Made by a program: the position numbers and the translations under genes
Notes under the pieces: generated by a model
Told to the model about the DNA's origin: nothing
What the model saw: the letters and a program-made list of their open reading frames with translations, nothing else
The model's database searches: none
Part shown: positions 1 to 8,054 of the stretch, piece after piece
Layout: each line of letters begins with the position of its first letter
How positions within the stretch are numbered: position 1 is the first letter of the stretch
NCBI RefSeq assembly: GCF_014138265.1
Contig: NZ_JACGXL010000002.1
Span: 620,001-684,000, forward strand
DNA from: Dokdonella fugitiva
GTDB taxonomy: Bacteria; Pseudomonadota; Gammaproteobacteria; Xanthomonadales; Rhodanobacteraceae
Direction of reading: 5' to 3'
Length of the DNA: 64,000 bases

Positions 1-87
1 CTCGGCCACGTGTTCCCGGACGGCCCGCCACCGACCGGCAATCGCTACTGCATGAACTCGGCCGCGCTCGAGTTCGCGTCGGCCTGA
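1..87 (+). CDS. msrB: Methionine-R-sulfoxide reductase MsrB, C-terminal end (5' truncated by window)
   Basis: Only the last 28 residues are in the window, starting LGHVFPDGPPPTG and ending in TGA at 85-87. This is the MsrB C-terminus. The cysteine in NRYCMNS sits at the position of the family's catalytic Cys, which reduces methionine-R-sulfoxide in oxidised proteins. The zinc-binding N-terminal half lies outside the window. The gene converges on the leftward signalling operon, with 18 bases between the two stop codons. Confidence 0.85.
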   Translation, partial: LGHVFPDGPPPTGNRYCMNSAALEFASA

Positions 88-105
88 AGCACCGCCGCGC
101 GCGCG

Positions 106-1641
106 TCAGCGCGCGCGGACTTCCTCGGCGAGCACGCGCAGGAGCTGGTCCGGATCGACCGGCCGGTCGATGAAACGGATGCGCGGCAGCGGCGGCAGGT
201 CGGGTTCGATCGTCGCGCGCTCGGTTGGCGCGGCGATCAGGATCAGCGGGCCGCGGTAGTCCTGCTCGAGCAGGTGCGACGCGGTCATCACGCCGGTCAT
301 CAGGGTCATGTGCCCGTCCATGAGCACGACGTCGGGCAGGCCGTCGCGTTCGATCGACTGCATCGCGACGGTGCCGTTGTCCGCGGGCGAGACGACGTAG
401 CCGCTCGATTCGATGATGTCCTGCAGCATGACGAGCTTGCTCTCGCGTTCGATCACGACGAGCACGCGTTCGCCACGGCCGAGCGCGGTCGCGGCCGCGC
501 CGCCGACGGTCGCTTCGGCGGCCGCCATCGGCAGGTAGATCGAGAAGGTCGAACCCTTGCCCGGCGCGCTGTCGATGCGGATCACGCCGCCGTGGTTCGC
601 GAGGATGCGCCGGCACGAGAGCAGGCCGAGCCCTGTGCCCTTTTCCTTGGTGGTGAAGAACGGCTTGAACAGGCGCTCTTGCACCTCCTGCGACATGCCA
701 ACCCCGCTGTCGGTGATCGCGATGCGCAGGTAGTCGCCCGGCGCCACGGTTTCGCCCGGCTCGAAGAAGCCGGCATCGAGTGCGAGCGTGCGCGACGCGA
801 CGCGCAAGGTGCCGCCACCCGGCATCGCCTGCGCGCCGTTGAGACAGAGGTTGAGCAGGCATTGCTGCAGCTCGGTCGCATTGCCCTCGACTTCGAGCGC
901 GCGATCGGGCGCGTCGACGACGAGCTCGACGTCGCGCGCGAGGCTGCCGCGCAGCAGCATGACGAGGCCGTCGATCAGCGAGGCGATCGAGACGCGATGC
1001 ACCGCCGCGCGGGAACCGCGCGCGAACGACAGCATTGACGCTACGATCTCCAGGCCGCGCTGGGTCGACTCCTCGATGAGGCGACCGACCTTGCGGATCT
1101 CCTCGTTGGGATCGTCACGCAGCATGGCCACGCCCATCGCGATCGGCTGCAGCACGTTGCGCAGGTCGTGGCTGAGTCCGGAGGCGAGCAGGGCGAGGCT
1201 CTCGTAGCGTTGAACGCGCAGCAACTCGGCTTCGGCCGCGTCGCGCGCGCGCTTCTCTTCGATCTCGGCGAGCGCGCGACGCACCGCGCTCGCGAGGCGC
1301 GTGAGATTGTCCTTGAGCACGTAGTCGGTCGCGCCGCGGCGCAACGCCTCGACCGCGGCATCCTCGCCGATCGTGCCCGACACGAACAGGAACGGCACGC
1401 GCGGCGCCGTGTCGCGCGCGATCTCGAGCGCGCGGTAGCCGGAGAACTCCGGCATGCTGAGATCGGAGATGACGATGTCGGGCGCGAACGTCGCGAGCGA
1501 TCCGACGAAGGCGGGCTCGTCCTCGACGCGCCGCCACTCGAGATCGAGGCCATCGTCGCGCAACTGGTCGAGCACGAGCTCGGCGTCGAGCTCGCTGTCC
1601 TCGACCAGCAGCACGCGCAGCACGGGTGGGGCGATCGCCAT
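106..1641 (-). CDS. Hybrid sensor: receiver - histidine kinase - degenerate receiver
   Basis: A 511-residue cytosolic protein with no membrane segment. Residues 8-120 form a receiver with the acidic pair in LVEDSE, phospho-acceptor Asp60 (ISDLSMPE) and Lys110. A linker leads to a HisKA domain with the H-box SHDLRN (His158), then a HATPase_c domain with clear N, G1 (DSGVGMS) and G2 (GTGLGLLSCRR) boxes. The last ~120 residues look like a second receiver, but the acidic pair reads VIERES and the conserved Lys is replaced by Arg (FIDRPVD), so it may be non-phosphorylatable. I chose the ATG at 1641 because it forms a TGATG junction with the stop of the upstream single receiver. Likely the last gene of a phosphorelay operon; the signal is unknown. 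Confidence 0.85.
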   Translation of the reverse strand: MAIAPPVLRVLLVEDSELDAELVLDQLRDDGLDLEWRRVEDEPAFVGSLATFAPDIVISDLSMPEFSGYRALEIARDTAPRVPFLFVSGTIGEDAAVEALRRGATDYVLKDNLTRLASAVRRALAEIEEKRARDAAEAELLRVQRYESLALLASGLSHDLRNVLQPIAMGVAMLRDDPNEEIRKVGRLIEESTQRGLEIVASMLSFARGSRAAVHRVSIASLIDGLVMLLRGSLARDVELVVDAPDRALEVEGNATELQQCLLNLCLNGAQAMPGGGTLRVASRTLALDAGFFEPGETVAPGDYLRIAITDSGVGMSQEVQERLFKPFFTTKEKGTGLGLLSCRRILANHGGVIRIDSAPGKGSTFSIYLPMAAAEATVGGAAATALGRGERVLVVIERESKLVMLQDIIESSGYVVSPADNGTVAMQSIERDGLPDVVLMDGHMTLMTGVMTASHLLEQDYRGPLILIAAPTERATIEPDLPPLPRIRFIDRPVDPDQLLRVLAEEVRAR

Positions 1642-2084
1642 CAGGCCTCGGGGCGCGCTTCGTTCATGACGGCCCAGAACTGGCCGAGCGTCTGCACGGC
1701 GTCGAAGAACTGGCGCGCGTCGACCGGCTTGACCACGTAGGCATTGACGCCGAGGTCCCAGCTCGCGGCGAGGTCGCGTTCCTCGCGCGAGGACGACAGG
1801 ATCACCACCGGGATCGTGCGCGTGGCTTCGTTCGTGCGGATCTCGCGCAGCACCTCGATGCCGTCCATGCGCGGCATCTTGATGTCGAGCAGGACGACCA
1901 CCGGATTGCCGTCCCGGCGGCCGGCGAACGCGTTGCGCGCATGCAGGAAGTCGAGCGCGTCGACGCCGTCCTCGACGTGGACGATCGGATTGGCGATGCG
2001 CGCCTCGCGCAACGCGTCGATGGTCATCTCGGCGTCGGCGAGGCTGTCCTCGACGAGCAGGATCGTGCGGATTTCGCGGATCAA
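1641..2084 (-). CDS. Single-domain response regulator, Rcp1/CheY-like
   Basis: A 147-residue stand-alone receiver with no output domain. The acidic pair is in LLVEDS, the phospho-acceptor is Asp67 (VLLDIKMP), and the conserved Thr/Ser and Lys lie in VVILSSS and VVKPVD. It resembles the Rcp1 type that partners phytochrome-like kinases, and the kinase directly upstream has a phytochrome-type HisKA. The start is TTG, with GGGAG eight bases upstream lying across the stop codon of the kinase gene. Its own stop overlaps the next ATG by one base. It probably shuttles phosphate between the two kinases of the operon; that role is an inference. Confidence 0.88.
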   Translation of the reverse strand: MIREIRTILLVEDSLADAEMTIDALREARIANPIVHVEDGVDALDFLHARNAFAGRRDGNPVVVLLDIKMPRMDGIEVLREIRTNEATRTIPVVILSSSREERDLAASWDLGVNAYVVKPVDARQFFDAVQTLGQFWAVMNEARPEA

Positions 2085-2089
2085 GGTCG

Positions 2090-3820
2090 TTACTCCCGGA
2101 TGGTTTCGTGTCGCGGCAGCGTGAAGTGGATCGTGGCGCCCTTGCCGGCCTCACCCTCGGCCCAGGTATGGCCGCCGTGGCGCGCGATGATGCGGCGCAC
2201 GGAGGCGAGGCCGATGCCGGTGCCTTCGAACTCGGACGCCTTGTGCAGGCGCTGGAACACGCCGAACAGCTTGTCGGCGTACTTCATGTCGAAGCCGACC
2301 CCGTCGTCGCGCACCCAGAACTCGCGCACGTCGCCGTCGTCGCGGAAGCCGATCTCGACCTGCGCTGGATCCCTGCTGGCAGTGTACTTGAGGGCGTTGT
2401 CGAGCAGATTCTGCCAGACCAGGCGCAGCATCGCCGCGTCGCCGATGACGACCGGCAGCGGCGCGACCCGCCACTGCACGCGCCGGTCCTCGACCGCCGA
2501 CAGCAGGGTCGAACGGACCTCCTCGACGAGTGACTGCAGGTCGACCGGCTGCAGCCGCAGGGCATGCCGGCCGAGGCGCGAGTAGGCGAGCAGATCCTCG
2601 ATCAGCGCGGACATGCGCTGCGCCGACTCGGCGATGATCGAACAGTAGTGGGCGAGTTTCGCGTCGCGTTCGTCGCCGAGCTGGGTCCGCAGCTTGTCGG
2701 CGAAGCCGGCGACGTGGCGCAGCGGCGCGCGCAGGTCGTGTGAAACGGAATAGGAGAACGCCTCGAGTTCGCGGTTGACCTCGGTCACCTGCTCGATCTT
2801 GCCCGACAGCTGCCGGTTCAGTTCGAGCACCTGTTCTTCGGAGTGCTTGCGCGCGGTGATGTCGCTGACCGTGACGAGCGCGGCCGGGCGCGAGATGTCG
2901 GGCAGGTCGATCGCGCGCGCGTTGACGATCACGCGCCGGCGGCTGCCGCCGGCGTCGTCCTGTTCGGTTTCGAAGTCCCACAGCTCGCGCCGCTGGCCGA
3001 TGACGTCGCGCAGGCGCTGCATGAGGGCGGCGTCGCGCCAGCCCTCGACGCTGGTGAGCGCGGTGCCTTCGGCACGGTCGATGCCGTAGAAGTCGCCGAA
3101 CGCCTGGTTCGTTTGCAACAGCGAGAGATCGGCGTCGACCACCGCGATCGGTTCGCGCACGGATTCGACGATCAGGCGCGCGCGCCCGACCGCGCTGCGC
3201 CGGTCCGCCTCGGCGTCGAGGCGGCGCCGGACCTGCTTCTCGGCGAGCCAGAGCACGATGCCGAGCAGGAGCACCTGCGCGATCGCCGTCGCGATCGTGA
3301 CCGACTGCGCGAACACGATGCGCCCGTCGGTCTGTCGCTGCCGCTCGAGCGCGAGGCGGTTCTCCTCGGCGAGGAGGTCGTCGGTGACGTCGGCGATCGC
3401 GACGCGCGCAAGCGGCGCGGGCGCATCGCGGCCGTCGACGAAGTGGTCGAGTTCGCTGGTCGCCGTGGCGAGGCGCGCGCGCAGGAAGCCGATACGTTCC
3501 TGCTGACCGGGGTTGTCGATGGTGAAGTCGCGCAACTGCTGCAGCAGCGGCTCGAAGCGCGCATGCGCATCGGCGTAGCGCGCGCGCACCTCGGCATCGC
3601 CCGGCGCGAGCCGGCTCGCGTACGCGGCCGCCTGCAGTTCGGCGAGCGCCGCGTTGAGGTCGTACAGCGTCGAGCGCACCTGGTGCGAGTGGCCGAGCCA
3701 GCGGAAGGATTCGATCGTGTCGTCGCTGACGCGCTGGCGCACGACCCAGCCGATGAAGACGATCAGCAAGAGGCTGCCCATCAGCGCGAGGAAGCGCAGG
3801 TTCGCGGCTGTCGGTCGCAC
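2090..3820 (-). CDS. Membrane sensor histidine kinase (CHASE3 - PAS - HisKA - HATPase)
   Basis: A 576-residue inner-membrane kinase. TM1 spans about residues 9-27. A periplasmic helical region of ~140 residues resembles CHASE3, and TM2 lies near residues 172-192. A PAS domain (VVDADLSLLQTNQAF) follows, then HisKA with SVSHDLRAPLRH (His361) of the phytochrome/Cph1 subtype, then HATPase_c with DDGVGFDMKYADKLF and GTGIGLASVRRI. A longer frame to an ATG at 3895 exists, but the GTG at 3820 has GGGAGGT eight bases upstream and places TM1 at the N-terminus, so I use GTG. There is no HAMP or receiver domain. First gene of the operon with the two downstream signalling genes; the ligand is unknown. Confidence 0.87.
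   Translation of the reverse strand: MRPTAANLRFLALMGSLLLIVFIGWVVRQRVSDDTIESFRWLGHSHQVRSTLYDLNAALAELQAAAYASRLAPGDAEVRARYADAHARFEPLLQQLRDFTIDNPGQQERIGFLRARLATATSELDHFVDGRDAPAPLARVAIADVTDDLLAEENRLALERQRQTDGRIVFAQSVTIATAIAQVLLLGIVLWLAEKQVRRRLDAEADRRSAVGRARLIVESVREPIAVVDADLSLLQTNQAFGDFYGIDRAEGTALTSVEGWRDAALMQRLRDVIGQRRELWDFETEQDDAGGSRRRVIVNARAIDLPDISRPAALVTVSDITARKHSEEQVLELNRQLSGKIEQVTEVNRELEAFSYSVSHDLRAPLRHVAGFADKLRTQLGDERDAKLAHYCSIIAESAQRMSALIEDLLAYSRLGRHALRLQPVDLQSLVEEVRSTLLSAVEDRRVQWRVAPLPVVIGDAAMLRLVWQNLLDNALKYTASRDPAQVEIGFRDDGDVREFWVRDDGVGFDMKYADKLFGVFQRLHKASEFEGTGIGLASVRRIIARHGGHTWAEGEAGKGATIHFTLPRHETIRE
2093..2097 (-). promoter_or_regulatory. Shine-Dalgarno for the TTG start of the receiver gene
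   Basis: GGGAG on the minus strand, eight bases before the TTG at 2084. It overlaps the last sense codon of the upstream kinase gene, so ribosomes terminating at TAA (2090-2092) sit on this site. This supports the rare TTG start and suggests translational coupling. Confidence 0.6.
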
Positions 3821-3828
3821 TCGTTCGT

Positions 3829-3835
3829 ACCTCCC
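3829..3835 (-). promoter_or_regulatory. Shine-Dalgarno that decides the GTG start at 3820
   Basis: GGGAGGT on the minus strand with an eight-base spacer to GTG. No comparable site precedes the ATG at 3895 in the same frame. Confidence 0.6.
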
Positions 3836-4071
3836 GGAAGACTCGTCGTACAGAGGGTATCTCGCACGGGAAGGCCCGCGCGTCCAGCGGCGCACCCTCG
3901 CGTGCGCTCCACCAACCCAAACTGAACGGAACCTCGCGACGCGAGCGCCGCGTTAACGATCCGTTTCACGGAGCGTAGCTACGGTGCCCCGGTCCATCAC
4001 GACGCATCGCACAGGTCCGACCCAGCACGACCCGCCCTTGCCGGGCGAACCAAAAAAATGGGGATTTCGCC

Positions 4072-4377
4072 ATGGGTTCCATCGCACCGCCTTCCACGTT
4101 CGCCGAACGCCGCGCGCAGCGCGCGAAACTCGCGGGGTCGCTCACCGGCGATCTCGGCATCATCGCCCTCAACCTGCATCATGCGCTCAAGCGCAGCGAC
4201 ATCGTGGTCTGGACCGATGCCGCCGCGGAAGTCTACTTCGACGCCGCCGATCGCTGCCCGAACGTCGAGGCCGACCACTTGGTCGGCACCTACGGCCTCG
4301 GCGCGAACATCGCCGACATCGAGGCCGACCTCGGTGTCGTGCGCAGCGAGCGCGTATCGAACGCGATGATCCTCTGA
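4072..4377 (+). CDS. Small hypothetical protein
   Basis: 101 residues, starting at an ATG preceded by GGGGAT. I recognise no family. It has no signal peptide or membrane segment. The N-terminal third is basic and helical, with a short hydrophobic run (LGIIALNLHHAL); the remainder is acidic and contains VVWTDAAAEVYFDAADRC. Base composition and codon use match the neighbours, so it looks native. The next gene begins 11 bases after its stop, so the two may be co-transcribed. It is divergent from the kinase operon, and the 251 bases between them must hold both promoters. Confidence 0.55.
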   Translation: MGSIAPPSTFAERRAQRAKLAGSLTGDLGIIALNLHHALKRSDIVVWTDAAAEVYFDAADRCPNVEADHLVGTYGLGANIADIEADLGVVRSERVSNAMIL

Positions 4378-4387
4378 GGGCACGCCC

Positions 4388-4546
4388 ATGGGCCTCGGTA
4401 CCCTGCTTCTGATCATCCTCGTCGTCGTGCTCGTCGCCGGCCTGCCGGCGTGGCCGTACAGCCGTGGCTGGGGCTATTACCCGAGCGGCGGCGCCGGCCT
4501 GCTCGTCGCGATCGTCGTGATCCTGCTCCTGCTAGGATACCTCTGA
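4388..4546 (+). CDS. DUF3309-like small membrane protein
   Basis: A 52-residue protein running from ATG at 4388 to TGA at 4544-4546. It has two hydrophobic segments (about residues 4-20 and 37-50) separated by the polar PAWPYSRGWGYYPSGG. The pattern of MGLGTLLLIILVV at the start, a central W-P-x-S-R-x-W-G-Y and a closing LLLLGYL is what I remember of DUF3309, a widespread family of tiny proteobacterial membrane proteins of unknown function. A two-helix hairpin in the inner membrane is likely. It directly follows the small hypothetical gene. Confidence 0.72.
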   Translation: MGLGTLLLIILVVVLVAGLPAWPYSRGWGYYPSGGAGLLVAIVVILLLLGYL

Positions 4547-4609
4547 CGCCGTCGCGCGCGTCGCGGCCGATGCTTTAGGATGGCGGGCTTCCCCGAGAGC
4601 CAGCCTGCG

Positions 4610-6721
4610 ATGCGAACGATCCCGTGGCGGTACCTGCCCGCCGTGGCCTGCCTGTGGCCGGCCGTCGCCCCGTGCGCCGAGACGGACCTGCCTGCCGTCG
4701 TGGTCACGGCGACGCGCACGCCGCAGGCCGCGTTCGACGTGCCGGCGTCGATCGACGCGGTCGCGATCGACGACGTCGTCGACGTGTTCGGCGTGAATCC
4801 GTCCGACTACCTCGCCGGCATTCCCGGCCTGCTCGCGCGCGACCGGCAGAACTACGCGCAGGACGAACAGATCTCGATCCGCGGCTTCGGCGCGCGCGCG
4901 ACGTTCGGCGTGCGCGGCGTGCGCCTGTACACCGACGGCATTCCCGCGACGATGCCGGACGGGCAGGGCCAGGTGTCGCATTTCAGCCTCGACTCGGCCG
5001 CGCGCATCGAAGTGCTGCGCGGACCGTTCTCGGCGCTGTACGGCAATTCGTCCGGCGGCGTGATCCAGCTGTTCGGCGCCGACGGCAGCGTTCCGCCCGA
5101 AGTCTCGCTCGATCTCGTCGGCGGCAGCTGGGGCAGCGCGCGCGCGAGCGCGAACGCGCGCGGCGTCGCCGGCGACCTCGACTACAACCTCGACCTCACG
5201 CATTTCCAGACCGACGGCTGGCGCGACCACAGCGCGGCGAAGCGCGAATCGGGCAATGCCAAGCTCGCCTGGAAGATCGGCGACGGCGGCAAGTTGACCG
5301 TGCTCGCGAACACGCTCGCGTTGCCGAACGCGGATGATCCGCTCGGCCTCACGCACGCGCAGTTCGACGCCGATCCGCGCAGCGTCGCGGCCGTCGCGAC
5401 GCAGTTCGACACGCGCAAGAGCGTGCACCAGAACCAGGGCGGCGCGATCTTCGAACAGGATCTCGGCGGCGGCCATGCGCTGCGCGTGCTCGGCTACTAC
5501 GGCCGGCGCGAGGTCGAGCAGTACCTCGCGATCCCGGTCGCGACGCAGGCGAACCCGAAGCACTCCGGCGGCGTGGTCGACCTCGATTCTGGTTACGGCG
5601 GCAGCGATGCGCGCTGGACCTGGAAGGGTGAGCTCGCCGGTCGTGCGTTCGAGCTCGCCGCCGGCCTCAGCTGGGACCGCCAGGCGCAACACCGGCGCGG
5701 CTACGAGAACTTCGTCGGCGACCTGCTCGGCGTGCGCGGCGCGCTGCGCCGCGACGAGGACGACAGCGTGCGCGACTTCGACCAGTACGCGCAGGCGACC
5801 TGGCAGTTCGCCGATCGCTGGAGCCTCGTCGCCGGCGTGCGCCACAGCGACGTCGCGTTCGACGCGCGCGACCACTACCTCGCGGTCGGCAACCCCGACG
5901 ACAGCGGTCGCGTCGACTACGGTGCGACCACGCCGGTCGCCGGCCTGCTCTGGCGCGCCGCGCGCGGCGTGAACGTGTACGCGTCCTACGGGCGCGGCTT
6001 CGAGACACCGACGTTCAACGAACTCGGCTATCGCGCCGACGGCGGCGCCGGCCTCGCGTTCGATCTCGATCCCGCGCGCAGCCGCAATGCGGAACTCGGC
6101 ATCAAGCTGCGACCGTCGACGTCGATCGACGCGAGCGTCGCATTGTTCCGCGCCGACACGCGCAACGAACTCGCGGTCGCGACGAGCGCCGGCGGCCGCA
6201 CCACCTACCAGAACATCGGCAAGGCGCGCCGCGACGGCGCCGAAGCGGCGCTCGCGTGGCGCGTCGACGACGCGTGGACGCTGCAGCTCGCCTGGACCTG
6301 GCTCGATGCGACGTTCCGTTCCGCGTTCCTCACCTGCGCCGGCACGCCGTGCACGACGCCGGACACGCCGGTCGCCGCGGGCGCGCGCATCCCCGGCATC
6401 CCGCGCAGCGACCTGCATGCGGGCATGCGCTGGGGCGGCGAACACGGCTGGCATGCGGGCGCCGCGGGCGACTACCTCGGCGCGGTCGTCGTCAATGATC
6501 TCGGCACCGACCGCGCACCCGCGTACTTCGTCGCCGCGGCCGACGTCGGCTACGCATTCGAACTCGACGCCGGCCGGCTCGACGCGTTCGGGCGCGTCGA
6601 CAATCTGTTCGACCGCCACTACGCGGGTTCGGTGATCGTCAACGATGCGAACGGGCGCTACTTCGAGCCGGCGCCGGGACGCGCGTTCATGCTGGGCGTG
6701 AAGTGGACGTGGATGCGGTGA
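4610..6721 (+). CDS. TonB-dependent outer-membrane receptor, YncD/PqqU-like
   Basis: A 703-residue receptor with a signal peptide (MRTIPWRYLPAVACLWPAV..AET), a TonB-box-like VVVTATRT, a plug domain to about residue 160, then a 22-strand-type barrel ending in a hydrophobic strand with terminal aromatic residues. Plug motifs ISIRGFGARATFGVRG, LYTDGIPATMPDGQGQ and VLRGPFSALYGNSSGG closely resemble my memory of Escherichia coli YncD, now called PqqU, the PQQ receptor. ATG at 4610 is preferred over the in-frame ATG at 4580 because it starts a clean signal peptide. It stands alone, with no PQQ enzyme or siderophore gene beside it, so the substrate assignment is tentative. Confidence 0.85.
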   Translation: MRTIPWRYLPAVACLWPAVAPCAETDLPAVVVTATRTPQAAFDVPASIDAVAIDDVVDVFGVNPSDYLAGIPGLLARDRQNYAQDEQISIRGFGARATFGVRGVRLYTDGIPATMPDGQGQVSHFSLDSAARIEVLRGPFSALYGNSSGGVIQLFGADGSVPPEVSLDLVGGSWGSARASANARGVAGDLDYNLDLTHFQTDGWRDHSAAKRESGNAKLAWKIGDGGKLTVLANTLALPNADDPLGLTHAQFDADPRSVAAVATQFDTRKSVHQNQGGAIFEQDLGGGHALRVLGYYGRREVEQYLAIPVATQANPKHSGGVVDLDSGYGGSDARWTWKGELAGRAFELAAGLSWDRQAQHRRGYENFVGDLLGVRGALRRDEDDSVRDFDQYAQATWQFADRWSLVAGVRHSDVAFDARDHYLAVGNPDDSGRVDYGATTPVAGLLWRAARGVNVYASYGRGFETPTFNELGYRADGGAGLAFDLDPARSRNAELGIKLRPSTSIDASVALFRADTRNELAVATSAGGRTTYQNIGKARRDGAEAALAWRVDDAWTLQLAWTWLDATFRSAFLTCAGTPCTTPDTPVAAGARIPGIPRSDLHAGMRWGGEHGWHAGAAGDYLGAVVVNDLGTDRAPAYFVAAADVGYAFELDAGRLDAFGRVDNLFDRHYAGSVIVNDANGRYFEPAPGRAFMLGVKWTWMR

Positions 6722-6728
6722 GGTTCGC

Positions 6729-6760
6729 CGTTCCCTCTCCCCGGTGCGGGAGAGGGAACG
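6729..6760. terminator. Perfect 13-bp stem hairpin between converging genes
   Basis: CGTTCCCTCTCCC, a six-base loop CGGTGC, then its exact complement. It lies just after the TonB receptor stop (6721) and before the stop of the leftward DUF937 gene (6829). With no T-run it may be a REP-like palindrome working as a bidirectional transcription stop. Confidence 0.6.
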
Positions 6761-6828
6761 TCACGCGAGAAACCTCGCGCTCGTCACGCAAGCGCACCCC
6801 GCAAGGGAAGCAGCGCGTGCGGGAAAAA

Positions 6829-7422
6829 TCAGACGCGCCCGCGCGCCGCGCCACCCAGCATCTGCGATCCGACCTTCAGCAGGTCCGACAGGCCGAGCTG
6901 GCCGTCGCCGTCCTGGTCGAGGATCGAGCCGAGCAGGCCGCCGTGCTGGCCCTGGCCGATCGTCTGCAGTTCGCGGCCGAGCACGTCGCCGAGGCCGCCG
7001 GCGCCGCCGCCCTGGCGCTGCGTCATGTTGCCGAGCGCGGCCATCACGATCGGCGCGAGCATCGACAGCAGCGCGCCCGCGTTCGCGGTGCCGATGCCGC
7101 TGGCCTGGCCGACGTTCTGCGCGGCCTGGCCCTGGCGGTTGCCGAAGATGTGGCCGAGAATCGCGCCACCGTCGCCGCCGCCGCCGAGCACGCTGCCGAG
7201 GATCGAGCCGAGGTCGCCGCCGGCGTGATCCTGTGCGGCCTGGTGCAGCGCGTCCGCGCCGGCATCGGTCTGCGCGTTGCGCGCGAGCCCACCGACGACC
7301 ACGGGCACGGCCTGCTGGATCGCGGCTTCGGCCTGCGACGGGTCGATGCCCAGCTGGGCCGCGATCGCCTCGATGCTCGCGGGATCGAGGTGGCTCAGCA
7401 CCTGGTTGGTCAGATCGCTCAT
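6829..7422 (-). CDS. DUF937-family protein (YidB-like)
   Basis: 197 residues, rich in Gly, Ala and Gln. The N-terminal part (LDPASIEAIAAQLGI, then AIQQAVPVVVGGLARN) is the DUF937 signature. Next come a Gly-rich GSVLGGGGDGGAILGHIFGN and a second helical module (LLSMLAPIVMAALGNMT). Near the C-terminus DQDGDGQLGLSDLL looks like an EF-hand calcium loop. There is no signal peptide. ATG at 7422 has AAGGAGA seven bases upstream. The biochemical role of the family is unknown. The gene is divergent from an HPt gene, with 159 bases between them. Confidence 0.75.
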   Translation of the reverse strand: MSDLTNQVLSHLDPASIEAIAAQLGIDPSQAEAAIQQAVPVVVGGLARNAQTDAGADALHQAAQDHAGGDLGSILGSVLGGGGDGGAILGHIFGNRQGQAAQNVGQASGIGTANAGALLSMLAPIVMAALGNMTQRQGGGAGGLGDVLGRELQTIGQGQHGGLLGSILDQDGDGQLGLSDLLKVGSQMLGGAARGRV

Positions 7423-7581
7423 GGCAACTCTCCTTGGATGTTCGCATGCGCAGGGTCGCATGCCGACCTGTCGGGTACATGTCGGCGGGCGTGAAAGATC
7501 GTCACGTCTGTGCGCGACGACGCAACCCGCGGCACCGAACGGGAGCACTATAGTCCCGACCGACGGTGTCGCAGGGTGCCG

Positions 7582-7926
7582 ATGGACGACACGGATCACC
7601 GCCTCGAATTGCTGCGCCGGCGCTACGCGCATTCGTTCCCGGCCAAGCGCGCGGCGCTCGCGGACGCCTGGCTCGCCTTCGTCGCCATGCCGGACGACCC
7701 GGCGCGCGCGCGCGAGCTGTCGATGCTGGTCCACCGCCTGTGCGGTTCGGCCGCCGCCTACGGCTACACCCGGCTCGGCGAATGCGCATGCGCGGCCGAT
7801 CGCCTCGTCGGCGACGAACTCGCGGCGCCACGGCTCGCGCCCGCCGCGCGCGTCGGGCATTTCGAGGCGGTGGTGCGCGCGGTGCTCGACGAACTTGCGG
7901 CTGCCGTGGCCTGCGATCCGGGCTGA
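7582..7926 (+). CDS. Stand-alone HPt phosphotransfer protein
   Basis: 114 residues, all helical. The HPt signature LVHRLCGSAAAYGY gives His51 as the phosphorylated residue, matching the general H-x-L-x-G-[SA]-x-x-x-[FY]-G pattern. There is no kinase, receiver or membrane segment. The start at 7582 is preceded by AGGGTG. As an intermediate it would take phosphate from a hybrid kinase's receiver and pass it to a response regulator, but no cognate pair is adjacent. A second HPt protein is encoded 1.7 kb downstream. Confidence 0.78.
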   Translation: MDDTDHRLELLRRRYAHSFPAKRAALADAWLAFVAMPDDPARARELSMLVHRLCGSAAAYGYTRLGECACAADRLVGDELAAPRLAPAARVGHFEAVVRAVLDELAAAVACDPG

Positions 7927-8054
7927 AGGCGCGCCCGGCGCGCCCGCGACCGGGTGTTTTCGTGACGGGACGGCGGTTTTCGCCGAGAATCCGGGTCGAA
8001 CAAGGACCCGGGTGCGCCGCGGCGCTGCTCACCCCCACGTAGCCCAAGGCCCCC

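Noticed and set aside
2090-3895. ATG at 3895 as the start of the CHASE3 kinase
   Set aside because: The extra 25 residues are basic and unlike the family, and the GTG at 3820 has a strong ribosome site at the right distance.
7991-8011. CCGGGTC/GACCCGG hairpin before arginase as a riboswitch
   Set aside because: Only a seven-bp stem with no conserved aptamer sequence that I recognise; ordinary for such GC-rich DNA.
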